Assembly (NCBI GenBank): GCA_035771165.1
Contig: JAWNZC010000177.1
Coordinates: 1,886,501-1,950,500, forward strand
Source: Paragorgia papillata
Lineage: Eukaryota; Cnidaria; Anthozoa; Scleralcyonacea; Coralliidae
DNA: 64,000 nucleotides
Direction: 5' to 3'
Positions 21,663-33,519 of this stretch are shown one piece after another (positions within the stretch are counted from its first letter, which is position 1; each line of letters begins with the position of its first letter). The notes under the pieces were generated by a model that saw only the letters and a list, made by a program, of their open reading frames with translations, was not told where the DNA came from and did no database searches. Both the position numbers and the translations under genes were made by a program.

Positions 21663-23390
21663 AGTGGAGTACAGTACAGTACTGTACAGTACCAGGGGCG
21701 GACTGGCTACGTCAGAGGGGCCCGGGCGATTTGCTGTAAAAGACGGCCCGGTTTATCCAAACCAAGTTGTTGTGGGTCCGCATGTGTCTCCCCCGGAACA
21801 TTTTGAAATTTGGGCTCTGATATGGCATTTCCCGCATTCTGACATCAGTTTTGAGCAAACTTTTAATAGTTTTAAAACATGTTTGTAATGGCACATTTCG
21901 TCATTTTTTACAAAGATTTTGTCCAAATTAGGCTTTAAATAGTACATTAGTTTGTGAAAACATACATTAACGCTGAATGTAAAAATATGCATGGTTGTAA
22001 GGTCAAAGCCTGTTAAGGCCTGAGGGTTACAAATAAAAACAAAGGACGACGCATTTCCGTACGCATTTTTTCCCATGCGCTAACCAATTATCGACTATAC
22101 AACATATATTTTAATATGATTGTAGATCAGATGTTTGAAGCGTTTCAAACTTTTTAGATCCACATTTTCTTTTTGAGTAATCTCAACAAATTGTAAAGAA
22201 CGACTCTATATTAGGAGGGGAAAAAAGGGGAAGATTGGTCCACTTCCCTCCAACTCCGCGGACCCTAAACAGTAAACATTGTTCTCTTTTCAGAGGAGCT
22301 TCTTCTTGCAAGTCGTCCACCTTTTTCTTATGCCTATTCTGTGCACCACGTTTAATGGCTTTCTTCATAATTCCGGAACTCCAAATGTCGGAAGAAACTA
22401 TAGCTTCCACTATAAACGCTAGATAATTATTTTATCCTAAGCATGTATTTCCTGATTGATACATAGCCTTTTTTTACTTTTGCAAAGTCCAAAAAATTTA
22501 AGGCGTTTGCCCGGCGTTTGCCCGGTAAGCCTCACTGGCCAGTCCGCCCCTGACAGTACAGTACAGTACAGTATAGGAAAGTACAGTACAGTACAGTACA
22601 GTATAGGAAAGTACAGTACAGTATAGGAAAGTACAGTACAGTACAGTATAGCGCAGTACAGCGCAGTATACGTACAGTACAGTACAGCGCAGTACAGCGC
22701 AGTACAGCGCAGTACAGCGCAGTATACGTACAGTACAGTACAGTACAGTACAGTACAGTACAGTACAGCGCAGTACAGTACAGTACAGCGCAGTACAGTA
22801 CAGCGCAGTACAGTACAGTACAGCGCAGTACAGTAGAGTACAGCGCAGTACAGTAGAGTACAGTACAATACAGTACAGTACAGTACAGTACAGTACAGTA
22901 CAGTACAGTACAGTATAGGAAAGTACAGTACAGTACAGTACAGTACAGTACAGTACAGCGCAGTATACGTACAGTACAGTACAGCGCAGTACAGCGCAGT
23001 ACAGCGCAGTATACGTACAGTACAGTACAGTACAGTACAGCGCAGTACAGTACAGCGCAGTACAGTACAGTACAGCGCAGTACAGTACAGTACAGTACAG
23101 TACAGTACAGCGCAGCGCAGTACAGTACAGTGCAGTATAGGAAAGTACAGTACAGTACAGTACAGTATAGGAAAGTACAGTACAGTACAGTACAGTACAG
23201 TACAGTACAGTACAGTACAGTACAGTACAGTACAGTACAGTACAGTACAGTACAGTACAGTACAGTACAGTACAGTACAGTACAGTACAGTACAGCGCAG
23301 TACAGTACAGCGCAGTACAGTACAGCGCAGTACAGTATAGCGCAGTGCAGTACAGCACAGTACAATGTACAGTACAGCACAAATCTTGTA
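21663..23390. repeat. (CAGTA)n pentanucleotide array with CGCAG, TATAGGAAAG and TATACGTA variants
   Basis: About 30 bp before and 840 bp after a transposon insertion. Pure CAGTA runs alternate with CAGCGCAGTA, CAGTATAGGAAAGTA and CAGTATACGTA variants at semi-regular spacing. Long LYCTVLYCT-type open frames on the minus strand are artefacts of a stop-free period. Confidence 0.95.
21693..22552. mobile_element. Non-autonomous hAT-like element inserted in the CAGTA array
   Basis: Termini CAGGGGCGGACTGGC and GCCAGTCCGCCCCTG (perfect 15-bp TIR) bound 860 bp; CAGTA array flanks both sides and continues in register (ACAGTAC on each side). The CAGGGG terminus is typical of hAT elements; the exact duplication cannot be read inside a repeat. 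No transposase is evident. Confidence 0.85.
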
Positions 23391-23712
23391 ACTGTACTAC
23401 AATGCAATAAAAGGTGTTTTAATGCAAGAAAATCGGGGTGACCAATTTTCAAGAAACAGCACGTAGCCACCTTAAATGAACGGGCTTGTGTGCACTGCGC
23501 ATGATCAAACATGGCGGCCATCAGAAATACATAAACAACGACCTTGAATAAATTTGCATTGCTATCAAATTTATTTAAATAAATAGTCGCTACTTCAGAA
23601 GCAACTTGTACGTGGCTTGGCTTCAATGGTCGACGAACGTCTACACCATTCCAAACGACACTTTTTAGCCTGGAATGAAATATTGTTTCAACTTTAAATA
23701 CGTCTGGAAAAT

Positions 23713-26700
23713 ATGAATCGTAATTCAAAACTGACAAGTTTGGTACCAGTTGCAGTACTTCTGCTGTTGTTTAGCGTCAAAGGTGAGAATTAAACCGTGT
23801 CCTCCCACCGAGATCTAACGTAATTAATGTTTCGCAAATAGCTCTAGAAATTCGTGGTTAGACTACCAAGTTTGGACAGCTAATGTTTTTAAAAATATTT
23901 ATATAGCTTTTCCGGCCAAATCTATCTTAGTTTAATATCTGGTTTTAGGCTACATGTATAACAATATTTTAGACACTATTAAACGCACGATTTAAGCCAT
24001 CTTTCCCTGACTAAGGTTGTGGTTTAAATTGGATTTGGTTGTTAAAATTATATTAATATTATCAGACCTTCCTATAAACAAATAAATCTCGATTCCAATA
24101 TATAGATTGGTAGTTTCAATTTATTTTTAGAGATTTCTATCATCAAGTTCTTGAATATTAATATTATACGCAGATAAGATAGCTGCGTTGAGGATAGTTG
24201 ACATGATAATAATATACTGACAAAATATGTACTTATGAGATAAAAGTAGTGTGTTGTGTAGGCAGTGTTGAAACACAAATCGAAATATAGTAAGGTTGAA
24301 TATACTCCTGAAACAGAGAACATTAAGGAGTCTAACATTTCGAGTGAAGGCTCTTCGTTTCACGTTTCTCTCTAATGGGGCCTTCGCTTGAAATGTTAGG
24401 CTCCTACGTTCCCTGTTTCAGCGGGTATATGTACTCATAGCTTCGCAACTGTTGGTTTAGCACTGGAAGTTGAAGATAAATATTGTCATAAAATTTATTT
24501 TCTATTTCCTTTGGTGGTTTATGAAATAAGAATGAGCTGATTGAAGCAACATTTATTTAGTAACTATAATTTAAGTTGTCTGGGAGAGCAATTATACTCA
24601 TCCAAATGTTAGTAAGTTGACAGTTGAGAACTTGAGGACTATTATCTGCATCAGTAATTTAATTAAAGCTGGCATTAGAGCAAAATAATAAAGGGTCCGT
24701 TTTTGGCTGGGCTCTGATTCCAGCCATTGGATCTCAGTGGTTTTTGGCCAGCTCAGGCAGGGATAGTCTAATCATGCGTTAACCCATTGCTGTCTAGGAT
24801 GTCCGAGGGTTCTCCTTTTGATGACTAAAATTATCTGGTATCAAGTAAAACAATAAAGCAGCTGGCTCAGGCTGGAGTCTAAGGCATTACATGTAGCCTT
24901 TAGTTAAAAACTAACATTAACCGTAACAATATAATGCTAACAGTTGAAGACACCAGGATGCAAAGTAACTTTCAAACATTTATTTTGCGGCATTTTCAGA
25001 GAGTGAAATCTTATATTAGTAACTGATAAGCGATAACTGCTCCCAAGCACCCCAGAGACGGGGGGGGGGGGGGGGGGGTGTGCAACCTGCTAACTGTCAG
25101 ATGTTTGGGGCCCCACAATGCAAATTTGCTCCAGGGCCCCAGAGGTCCTTAATCCACCTCTAAGCGTGAGAAAAATCACATTAGGGGAGCACGGATGGCG
25201 TGTGCTGTTAGGGCGCTGCCTCTCACCAATAGTTAAGCCCAGTTAGACGGGGTTGGTACTTGGATGGGTGACCGTCTGGGAACAACCCCGTTCTCGAGCT
25301 TGGGACTCATGTGAGTAGAGTTTAGTTGGTCTCTCCTATGCTCCAAGGGTTTTTCACCAGGTTCTCTGGTTTTTCTCCCTCCGTAAAATCAACACCTAGG
25401 GCTTAGCTGGGATTTGTGGTCTGAACTGTGTCGTATGGTGGCTGCTTAAAGCGCCTTTGATATGCCTCAACACGACCACATTGAAAAATCCTTAGGAGTA
25501 ATTTGATTGTAAAGATACACATTTGATGTACCGGTATTCTAATTAAAGACCTTTATTATCACAGCACAAATTACATGACTGTGTAAACGAGCTTGAAGGC
25601 TCCATCTACCTACCTGACTTTATTTTTATTTTCAAATACATACTCCTTTACGAGTTTCTTCCGATTGTCTAAACTAAAATGATGAAAACCAGATATCTTT
25701 TAGATTCTATGAAAATAAACAGAAAATAATAAAAACAGAAAATAATAAAAAATAATTACATGGTAATAATATTCGTAGGGAGCTCTCTCAATTATTTATT
25801 TAATCAAATAACGACCAACAAAACAATGGATAAATTTAAAAAAAATTGTCAAATATAATTTATCTATTGTCTTGTTTACTTACCATAAGTCAATTCTTAC
25901 TGTACAGGATGTTTTTTTTCAGAATTTTTTTTATTTACATTTTGAAATTGTGTGCAAAAATTGGATTTTAGTATTCTCTTTAATCCCAGTATTCTCTTAA
26001 TTCATTGCTGCCTAGGATAATGGATATCTGAGGGTTCTCGCTTTGACCAGTAAAATTATGGTATTAGAAAGAGTAAAAAAAATTCTGGTATTAGAAAGAG
26101 TAAAACATTACAATAAACTTGTCACTTGTTTTTTGGCAGGAATGGAACAGCTCAGGCTAAGAATGGTCCATTTACTGTTCTATTCTGTCTAACACCAGAT
26201 GATTTTGCTTGTCGAAGAGAGAACCTTCAGACATCCTAGTCGGCAATGGATTAATCCATTGTAACATACAGTAATAGATCATCTTATACAGTAGTATCTA
26301 GTGTTTGGTGTGAATAGTGATATTTTTTTATATTTTTAGCTGCTACTGTAGAAAATGACCTAAAAGTTACACAATCAGTAAAAACAATAGCAGCTACAAA
26401 ATCTGCTGTTTTGACAACAGCCAAGAGTTCTGTAAGCAAACCAACGACTGCTTCAACTGGAAGAAATGTGAGCACATCAGATATAAAAACAACATTGTCA
26501 ACAGCATCTGTAAACTTTTCTTCTCCTGTTCGATTTGGGCCAATGGTTAAACGCTTGTTTATTGTGGTAAGTTTAATGACTTTACTAAATTTGTATTCTC
26601 CGCTTAAAATACTCATTAATAATTCATGACGAAAATTCAAAATAAATCAATACCGTAGCAGTGGTTGTAAATTGGATACAGCATCGTCCTGATTTACATA

Positions 26701-28710
26701 AACTTTAGCTTCGATTTTCTCGGCTAAAACAGACTGTATCCCCCAAATAGTTGGTGAACTTGATTACTTAGATGCATTTGTATTTTAAGAAACATACAGC
26801 ATTCGCATCTGAGCTGTATCTGATTTAGGTACTACGGCTCGCTTGCAGCTCGCCTTGTAAATCAGATACAGCTCGGCTGCTCATGCTGTATATATTACAG
26901 TCAAAATTGTAATTGGTTGTATATTACTGTATTTCTGTAGCTGCTACTGAAGCATGAGGAAAGTCTAGTGATAAAAGTCACCAATTCTTGATTTATATTC
27001 GTCTGTTGGTATCAATTTGGGATAAATTAAACATCCATTGAATTATGATTAAATGCCATTTAAAGCTAAATTATACTATTTATGTACAGTTTTCAACAAA
27101 AAAATTTCTCAGGCTTCGGTAGTGGCCACAGAAATACAGTAATAAGGCGACAAACTACAGAAGAAGAAGTGGGAAGGTATTTCCATTTTGACTGTGCATT
27201 TTTTTCAAAAAAAATATCAATTACTGAATTATGTTTCCCATAATTATAGACTGCTGTTCTGTCATTAATCGTGGGTCTATATTTTGTCATGAAGTTCTGT
27301 CGATCTGGAAAGAGAAAAACCAGAAAGTAAGTGCTCTGTTGAAAGTTGATTACGAAGTTTGTTTGGAATGTTTGATTCAAAGTTCAGCTTTAATCCCATT
27401 CTTTGACTGCACAGTCATTAATTTGGAATTGCAGAATGGTTAGTACGGTAATAACATATTTTTTGAAAGAAATTGAACCAAGAGTACTGTAACTGTAAGT
27501 CTGGTTGGCAGGAGGTTTTTTTTTTAAAATTGGTCTTCAAGTTGAACATTCAAACTAAACTTTAAGTTAAACTTCATAATGAACTTTTAAATTTCAAAAC
27601 ATAATTTGAAAGTTAGCAATAAACTTTCGAACTGTGCACCAAAAAGTCAGAAATTGTCAAAAAGTCAGAAAACTGACAATATGTTTCATATGTAAACGCG
27701 CTATTGCTTGGGAAATGCACATATACAGTATATGACCATGAATTTGCAACCCTAACCTTCTGAAGGTGAAGTAATATGAGCAAGAAATTGCTGCAACATT
27801 GTTGCGTTGCAAGTTGAAAAGCGTTGTTGCACGTATTACCACCCACCTTAATAAACATTGCCAGGCAACAATGATTTTGTTGCAAGTTGAAACTAACATG
27901 TTGCTAAGTGGAAACGGCGAAGTTACTAAGGCCAAACGGCATTGTTTCTTCGGGAAAACATCGCGTTGTGGGGTTTGTCAGCGAAATGGCCAATCGGAAA
28001 AGAACTGTGGAGTTCTTAGCTTCACTTGACAAAGATTTAATTGTGTATAAAGATGAGTTATAAACATGACAACATTTGCTTTGAAAATTTGGCGCTCGTT
28101 TCAAATTGAAACAATACCGTTTGGCCTTAGTAACGTTACAGTTTCCGCTTAGCAACATGTTAGTTTACCGTGTGAAACGTGTGTCGTCAAATTACGCGTG
28201 TCCACGCTCAAGCTGGAACCGTAGTAAGCATTGTTACCAAAAGCCCAATTTTTCTCCAAGAACGAACTAGCCATGGCACATTTTGAGAGTTGATAGCGCG
28301 AAAACTATGCATCAGATTATCTTGAAATTTTCAGTGAGTGCTCCTGTCATGCTCCTCTGTACAATAAAACAACAAAAATGCAAACGAATTTTTCACTTTA
28401 TAGACATTTTGCAACGCTTTTCAACTTTCAACGCAACAAAGTTGTGTTGAAAGTTGAAGAAAAATGTTGCCCGTATTACCTCACGTCCTTGAGCCTCAGT
28501 AGTTACAGCAGAGGACTGAGACGAGTGTCTAAGCAGTGATTAGAAGGTTACAGGTTTGAACTTTAAGTATTTGAGCTTAACAAGTGTCCTCCAAATATCT
28601 GCTTCAGGTACGGTGTTGTCAAGACTCCTGGTGATGCTGAGCTGCGGCCTTTGGAGAGTGACGATGAAGATGAAGACGATGATGTGACCATGTTTAACAG
28701 GAAAAATTGA
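23713..28710 (+). CDS. FAM174: FAM174-family single-pass membrane protein
   Basis: Exons 23713-23782, 26340-26566, 27250-27326 and 28608-28710 join in phase to 158 residues. A signal peptide (MNRNSKLTSLVPVAVLLLLF, residues 1-20) is followed by a Ser/Thr-rich luminal stretch (to about residue 85), a transmembrane helix (about 93-115, FIVTAVLSLIVGLYFVMKFC), a basic stop-transfer KRKTRK, then YGVVKTPGDAELRPLESDDEDEDDD. The RKTRRYG(V/L)...ELxPL...DDEDDD tail is the signature of vertebrate FAM174A/B. The family is small and type I; FAM174B has been linked to Golgi integrity, but its biochemical role is poorly known. Poly(A) signal at 28723. The first intron (2.6 kb) holds a 5S-derived SINE. Confidence 0.88.
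24244..24430. mobile_element. Hairpin family B, copy 3
   Basis: ATAAAAGTAGTGTGTTGTGT start (mutated tag) then the AGTCTAACATTTCGAGTGAA / TTCGCTTGAAATGTTAGGCT hairpin. More diverged than the other copies. Flanks TGTACTTATGAG and TGTACTCATAG are a possible imperfect duplication. Confidence 0.75.
24680..24865. repeat. Dispersed monomer of the 125-bp satellite
   Basis: Contains GCTCAGGCAGGGATAG, TAACCCATTGCTGTCTAGGA, TGTCCGAGGGTTCTC and TAAAACAATAAAG in the same order as the tandem copies at 61314-62245. Further single monomers at about 25990-26250, 38485-38560, 38790-38885, 43120-43230 and 56830-56925. Confidence 0.75.
25186..25560 (+). mobile_element. 5S-rRNA-derived SINE, copy 1
   Basis: Starts GGGGAGCACGGATGGCGTGT and contains GGTTGGTACTTGGATGGGTG followed by ACCGTCTGGGAA, the 5S rRNA internal promoter (A-box/IE/C-box region). 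The body then reads GTTTTTCACCAGGTTCTCTG. Related copies: 41489-41887 (minus) and 53777-54143 (plus). Lies in FAM174 intron 1. Confidence 0.85.
26611..26895. mobile_element. Family X-related element
   Basis: Starts CTCATTAATAATTCATGA, shared with five other loci. Contains GATTTACATAAACTTTAGCT, also at about 19357, and GCTGTATCTGATTTAG with its inverse CTAAATCAGATACAGC-like arm at about 26858. FAM174 intron 2. Confidence 0.65.
26925..27210. mobile_element. Palindromic element, uninterrupted copy
   Basis: ATTACTGTATTTCTGTAGCT...GAAGCATGAG at the left is mirrored at the right (CTTCGGTAGTGGCCACAGAAATACAGTAAT). The same element in inverse orientation at 53590-54290 carries a SINE. Confidence 0.8.
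27768..28484. mobile_element. TIR element, GGTAATACGGGCAACA-type termini
   Basis: Left GGTGAAGTAATATGAGCAAG...TGCGTTGCAAGTTGAAAAGC; right end GCTTTTCAACTTTCAACGCA...TTGCCCGTATTACCTCAC. An inner pair GTTGCACGTATTACCAC / GTTTCCGCTTAGCAACATGT suggests nesting or internal symmetry. FAM174 intron 3. Confidence 0.7.
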
Positions 28711-28722
28711 AAAACCCAAAAC

Positions 28723-28728
28723 AATAAA
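28723..28728 (+). terminator. Polyadenylation signal of the FAM174-like gene
   Basis: AATAAA 12 bp after the stop codon, implying a very short 3' UTR unless a later signal is used. Confidence 0.6.
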
Positions 28729-29396
28729 GTTAAAGCTTCGAGTTTGATTTGGCAATGAAGGAATGGAAATTGACAATGATTATGTATGTCAGTATGTGTT
28801 GTGTGTGTTTGTGAATATTTTGTAGAGTACAGTATATTTTATGTCTGTAAGCATAGAACCTGCATAGCGTATTGCCTCCTCCCTCTGTTAAGCCCCTTGT
28901 TCTAATAACATCTCCCCCCATTATTCAAATGAAAACATAAGTCCCCCCCTTCCAAGTAAGAGATCGTATTTTCTGTCTACAGTGATCTCATTAATAGAAA
29001 ATCGGTGATAGTTGGTTTTAGTTTTTAGTTTTTTCCTTGCTCTGACTTGGAAAATCAAATTAGCCCTTTTTCTTCTATTAAGCCCCCTCCCTATAATAAA
29101 CTGGAATAAAATTAATAACCCCCCTCGAGAAGCTACTATTATTATAGAGGAAATACGACATTTGATCAAAAAGCGCTGATGTAGCTTGGTTACGTTTACT
29201 CAACGTGAATGTACAATGCGACGCGCGACTTTTTAGTTTTTGGAAACGAAAATTATATTTTCCCTGAAACAAAGTTTTGTACATGCGACAAGCTGTAGTA
29301 CATCTTTGTTCCCAGTAGTCTGTATAGCCAGGCGTTCCGTTTTGCGGGAAAGGAAGGTTGAGAACGGCGAACCGGCTGAGAGGGGCAAAGGGTGTA

Positions 29397-30152
29397 CACG
29401 CGTAAAAATCTCGCAAGTTGTTACAGCATTGTTGCCTGAACAATGCTGTAACAACTTGTTGACATATGTGAACAACATTGATAAATGAACAACATTATTC
29501 ATCATTGTTTCAACAAGTTGTTACGTAATATATCAAACACGAGGAGGCGTGTTTCATCAGGATATCCAAACACCGAGACGTTTGTTGAAAACCGAGGCGA
29601 AGCCGAGGTTTTTGAACAAACTTCGAGGTGTTTGGATATCCTGATGAAACACTCCTCCGAGTGTTTGATATAGCATCTAAAACAAATCAGTATTTTAAGA
29701 GAAAATCAAGATGAAAGTTTGCTTAATTTATGTAATTTCTTCCTCCGATATCCAAACACCGACACGGTACTGATTTCCTTTGTGTTTTCTTCATGAATTA
29801 TTAATGAGTTTTGGATAGCTTGATGAAACAACAACCGTTGTTCACGCATGTTGTAACAACCGAAGAACGTGTTGATACATCAACCATGTTCACCATTGCT
29901 GTAACATTGTTGTTCATCGTTGTTATTTCGTCATGCTGTTACAGCATGTTGTATCATGTGCGAACAACATGTGCTGTTGGAACAACTTGTTCATGACTGT
30001 TGATTTATCCGTGAACAAGTTGTTCGAACCACAAGTGAACAACTTGTTGACAACTTGTTCACGGCGAGCAGCGCAACGTTGTTCACGGCGAGCAGTACAA
30101 CATTGTTCACGCCTGTTGACAACCGTGAACAAGTTGTGCGTTTTTACGCGTG
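29397..30152. mobile_element. MITE with CACGCGTAAAAA termini (TA duplication), copy 1, interrupted
   Basis: Ends CACGCGTAAAAATCTCGCAA and TTTTTACGCGTG, each flanked by TA. The interior consists of GAACAACTTGTT-type inverted repeats. A family-X element (29522-29817) interrupts it; the intact copy is at 60354-60809. Confidence 0.9.
29522..29817. mobile_element. Family X element, clean copy
   Basis: The boundaries are set by the uninterrupted copy at 60354-60809: TCAACAAGTTGTTAC continues there directly into AGCTTGATGAAAC. The insert has paired TATCAAACACGAGGAG and CTCCGAGTGTTTGATATA arms, paired GATATCCAAACACCGAG arms, and a single right-hand block CTTTGTGTTTTCTTCATGAA then TTATTAATGA. Confidence 0.85.
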
Positions 30153-31500
30153 TAGAAGGCCGGAAAGTGGCGTAGCGGGAAAAGAGAAAAGATTTGGATT
30201 TTCTCCTAAAAACAACCCCTCTACTCCCTCGCTCCTCTCAACCCCATCAACCGTCAACCTCCCTCAAAACGAACGCTTGGCTATCCTGACTATGTTCTCA
30301 GGGCCTCTTTTGTGAGCATGAAATCATGGAGAGACCATGGGAACAGCGAACTGTGGGGACATTACGCAAAATACTGATACTTTGGGCCTTTCGTGGAAGG
30401 AAAATGACAAACGTACATTTCACTCTGGTAAAAGCCTTGAAAGCTCAGTATTTTCTTTACTTTTTTTATGTCAGTTCACCAGCCTTAGCATTCACTTTGT
30501 TCATAGACCCTAGAATTATATTATTGTCTGGAGACGAGCGAACATCAAAGCGGTTAACAATGAGCTACAATTTATGTTGAGGGTGGCAAATCTTTTGTTT
30601 TACGTTCATTAATATTTATAAAGCAACGTTGCTATTGGTTGATTGCTTCATTATACCAAAAATCCCATGTGTTCAGCAAGCGTTAAGGTGAAATAAGGTG
30701 CACAAACGTGAACAAAAACCTAGAACAAAGACTTTGACCGCGTTTCCAGATAATTTATTCCTAGGACTATGATTTGTTTTTTTATTCACTGCTCTGAAAA
30801 TTGTTGCAGGTCTCTTCAAATTTATACTGAGGCCATATTTGTCTGTCACCTCTGTTGTCCTGTAAGTTCGTTTGAAATCATATTTTAATTGCTGCCAACT
30901 TGTTGATTAATCATAGGTACAGTAAATTAGAGAAAAGAACATTTTTTCTTTCGCCACCGACAACACTTTAGCTTAATTTTTAATGTAAATTAGTTGTCGC
31001 ATTGAAAATGTTGTAAATCGCACGTTCTGTCGCTATACAGTGGTAGAGACCATTTGTTGAAAGTTGCTGGAATTCACAAATTGTAAAAGTTGATTACGGT
31101 AATATTAAAAATAAAAGTAGCTAAAACTGGTTCGTGTTTAGTGCTGGTTTTTTTGTGTCTATTGCGCATGCGAGTAGATACTATGTCGGCATGCGAGGTT
31201 TTCCGATATTAGTTAAGTAACAATAGAATATATTCTTCGGGACCAATCAAATTTCAGAAGATTTTTCCAATCACATCCCGAGCAGTTTGACGCAGTAGAT
31301 ACATGTACGCCCAAGCGTGTCTATTTTTTAACAAATACAAATCAAGTTTGTTGCATACTGTTCCAACCTTTTTGTTTAAAACCGTAAAAGTGTAGTCCAC
31401 AAGTCACGCGGTTTGATTTTAAATGAATTTATTTCGCTATATTCCGTACGTACGTTTACTCACAGTTCACAAAACCACACTCCCTCTCTCTCTCACACTT

Positions 31501-31881
31501 AGAGCCTGTTTATATGGAGCCGAGTTACTCGGCAAACATGTATAGAAATTCAATGCTATCCCGGTAGAGTGGTTTATATGAGACAGGCGGGTAACTCGGC
31601 TAGCCGAGATCCCGGCAAAACAGCCGAGATATGGGCATGCTGGGATGAAAATATTCCCATATAAACACTCTCTTGCCAGGTAACTCGGCCGAGTGACATT
31701 GAATTCGTCACAACAGCGCACGCGCCACTTATGAAGACAATCGGAAACTACTTATAATGGAATGTGAACTATTATAATGCGTGGGCGGCTTTGCCGAGTA
31801 ACTCGTCTCATATAAACACTCATCTTTTTTCAACTCGGCTTGCCGGGTAACTCGCCTAGCCGGGTAACTCGGCTCCATATA
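31501..31881. mobile_element. MITE with GAGCCTGTTTATATGGAGCC termini
   Basis: TATATGGAGCCGAGTTACTC at the left and its inverse AGTAACTCGGCTCCATAT-like at the right. Internal CTCGGC(A/T)AGCCGAG motifs fold back. Confidence 0.82.
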
Positions 31882-32139
31882 CTGAGTCTCACTATCTCGT
31901 CAAGCGTCTAAACAAACCCTAATCCCTTAATTTCATTGGCTGATACATAGGACATGCCCTTTCCTGTCAACACTTATCAAGTTTCAAATAACGAAACGTA
32001 CGATTATCACCCATTTGCACGATGACGTGGATGGCGTTGGGGCTAAATATAACTGACAATGACCTAGTTACTGACAACACATCCTACGCAGCACTTCGCT
32101 TTCTTACAACAAAAAACTCCTTATCCTGTTTCCCATCTC

Positions 32140-32240
32140 TTGGTACCCATCTCTTGGTAGCCTTCTTTTCCTTATTTCTTCGCTGAGAGAGAGGAAGAAA
32201 AGAAAAAGAAGGCTCTGCTCGCAGGGTAATCTCTTGGAAG
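32140..32240. repeat. Partial copy of the GCGAGCAGAGCC palindrome
   Basis: GCCTTCTTTTCCTTATTTCT, TTCGCTGAGAGAGAGG and GGCTCTGCTCGCAGGGTAA match the arms of the complete element at 55137-55434. Confidence 0.75.
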
Positions 32241-32499
32241 TCTTTCTTTTTCTCGGGATAGTTCGGGGTGGACATATGGTAAACTTGATATAAATGCCAT
32301 TTAATTTTTTAATGTGTTTCTGGTTAATAGTAGTACACTATTTAGAAGTAATGAATCTATGATATAGATTAAATAGTTAACCTTACAGGTTGAATTGGAT
32401 TAAAGGGGTTATGCCATACCATTTTTAGCCAAACCGGCAAACCTGTCTTCCATTCAAGTTTTGAACTTCAAAATCAATTTATTTCATTAATTCAATTTT

Positions 32500-32830
32500 C
32501 TCAAACTCATTAATAATTCATGAATTATCGTAGCCAATCCATGAACGTATACCACATCACATGCATGAGTTTTAACACCCAATGAAAACCTGCAGGAAAC
32601 TTCCTCGTGAACTGCATCACATCTCTTAATCTGCATATTGAAATCAATGAAGAAAACACCGCAAATCGCGATGCGAATACTCGTTTGAGAAGCAAGATCA
32701 AACACTCGTTTATCGTGTTTCATCAGGGGACTCCAAACACTCGAAAACAATAAAAACGTCGGGGCTACGCCCTCGGTTTTCATTTGTTTTCTCGTGTTTG
32801 GAACACTCAAACTCGTGTTTGATCTATTAC
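32500..32830. mobile_element. Family X element, reverse orientation
   Basis: Starts CTCATTAATAATTCATGA. Further in: TCAAACACTCGTTTATCGTG, TTTCATCAGGGGACTCCAAA and TCGTGTTTGATC, the reverse of the 29522-29817 arrangement. Confidence 0.75.
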
Positions 32831-33519
32831 ATGAATTCAGTTTTCTAGTGTCTTTTATACAATACCCTGGTTGCTATGCGTGTTTTCATTGGTTGTTGGC
32901 CATGATCTATTAGAGGACAGACACATGGTCACGTTAGATCACGTCAGCTGACTTGCTTTTCTCATGCCCCAAAATCCGGTAAGAGTTTCGACAAAAACCT
33001 TTTAAATTTTTATTGTATAAAACAAATAGATTCCATTTTGCCGTTGTCTGTTCAGTTATAGATGTACAGATGACGTCACAACGTGGTAAGAACAAAAAGG
33101 ATGTGTCTCATATTGTGTCATATCTCTGTATTGTGTCCGACATTGTAAGCTTTTGCGCAATTTTAGAACAATTTTTTTTCTCTCAGAAATACCGAAAATA
33201 GCGTGACATGACCCCTTGAATTATAATTGGTTCAACAAAATGACCAGGCGACTTCTTTTCCTGGGCCTTATGGCATTGATCTAAATTTCCTACTTATGGC
33301 AGGCATGCACGAGTAATAAATTTGGCTCTGTGTTTTTCTCTTCTTTGGTGTCTGCTTTCATTAAAGTACGTTTGCTATTGTTATGGTTTGCACTTCCAGA
33401 CCCTAAACGGCGCAATCACCAGCTGTCAAATTCATAATCAGGTTTCTTAGTTTCTTACTTTCAGTTTTCTGTGTTTCTGTTTTTTTAACGTAACTTTACT
33501 TTCTTTAACAATTTAACAA

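Larger units (their letters stand above)
21360..23712. other. Spacer between the divergent hemicentin-like and FAM174 genes
   Basis: Both genes start at its edges, so both promoters should lie here. 21660-23390 is a CAGTA pentanucleotide array interrupted by an 860-bp element. 23400-23712 is unique sequence likely to include the FAM174 promoter and 5' UTR. Confidence 0.6.
28729..33519. other. Intergenic spacer, repeat-rich, no coding sequence recognised
   Basis: Contains a TA-duplicating MITE (29397-30152), family-X copies (29522-29817 and 32500-32830), a MITE at 31501-31881 and a half-palindrome at 32140-32240. 30600-31490 and 33000-33519 show no repeat or exon that I can support. Confidence 0.6.

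Noticed and set aside
22498..23737. Very long open frames on the minus strand with LYCTVLYCT repeats
   Set aside because: They are produced by the CAGTA pentanucleotide array, whose frames lack stops; no start context, splice sites or domain support a protein.
25186..25560. 5S rRNA gene
   Set aside because: Only the internal promoter block matches; the sequence outside it differs and continues into a shared SINE body.
29478..29505. Coding frames across 29078-30315
   Set aside because: They cover inverted-repeat MITE sequence with GAACAACTTGTT units; no splice or domain support.
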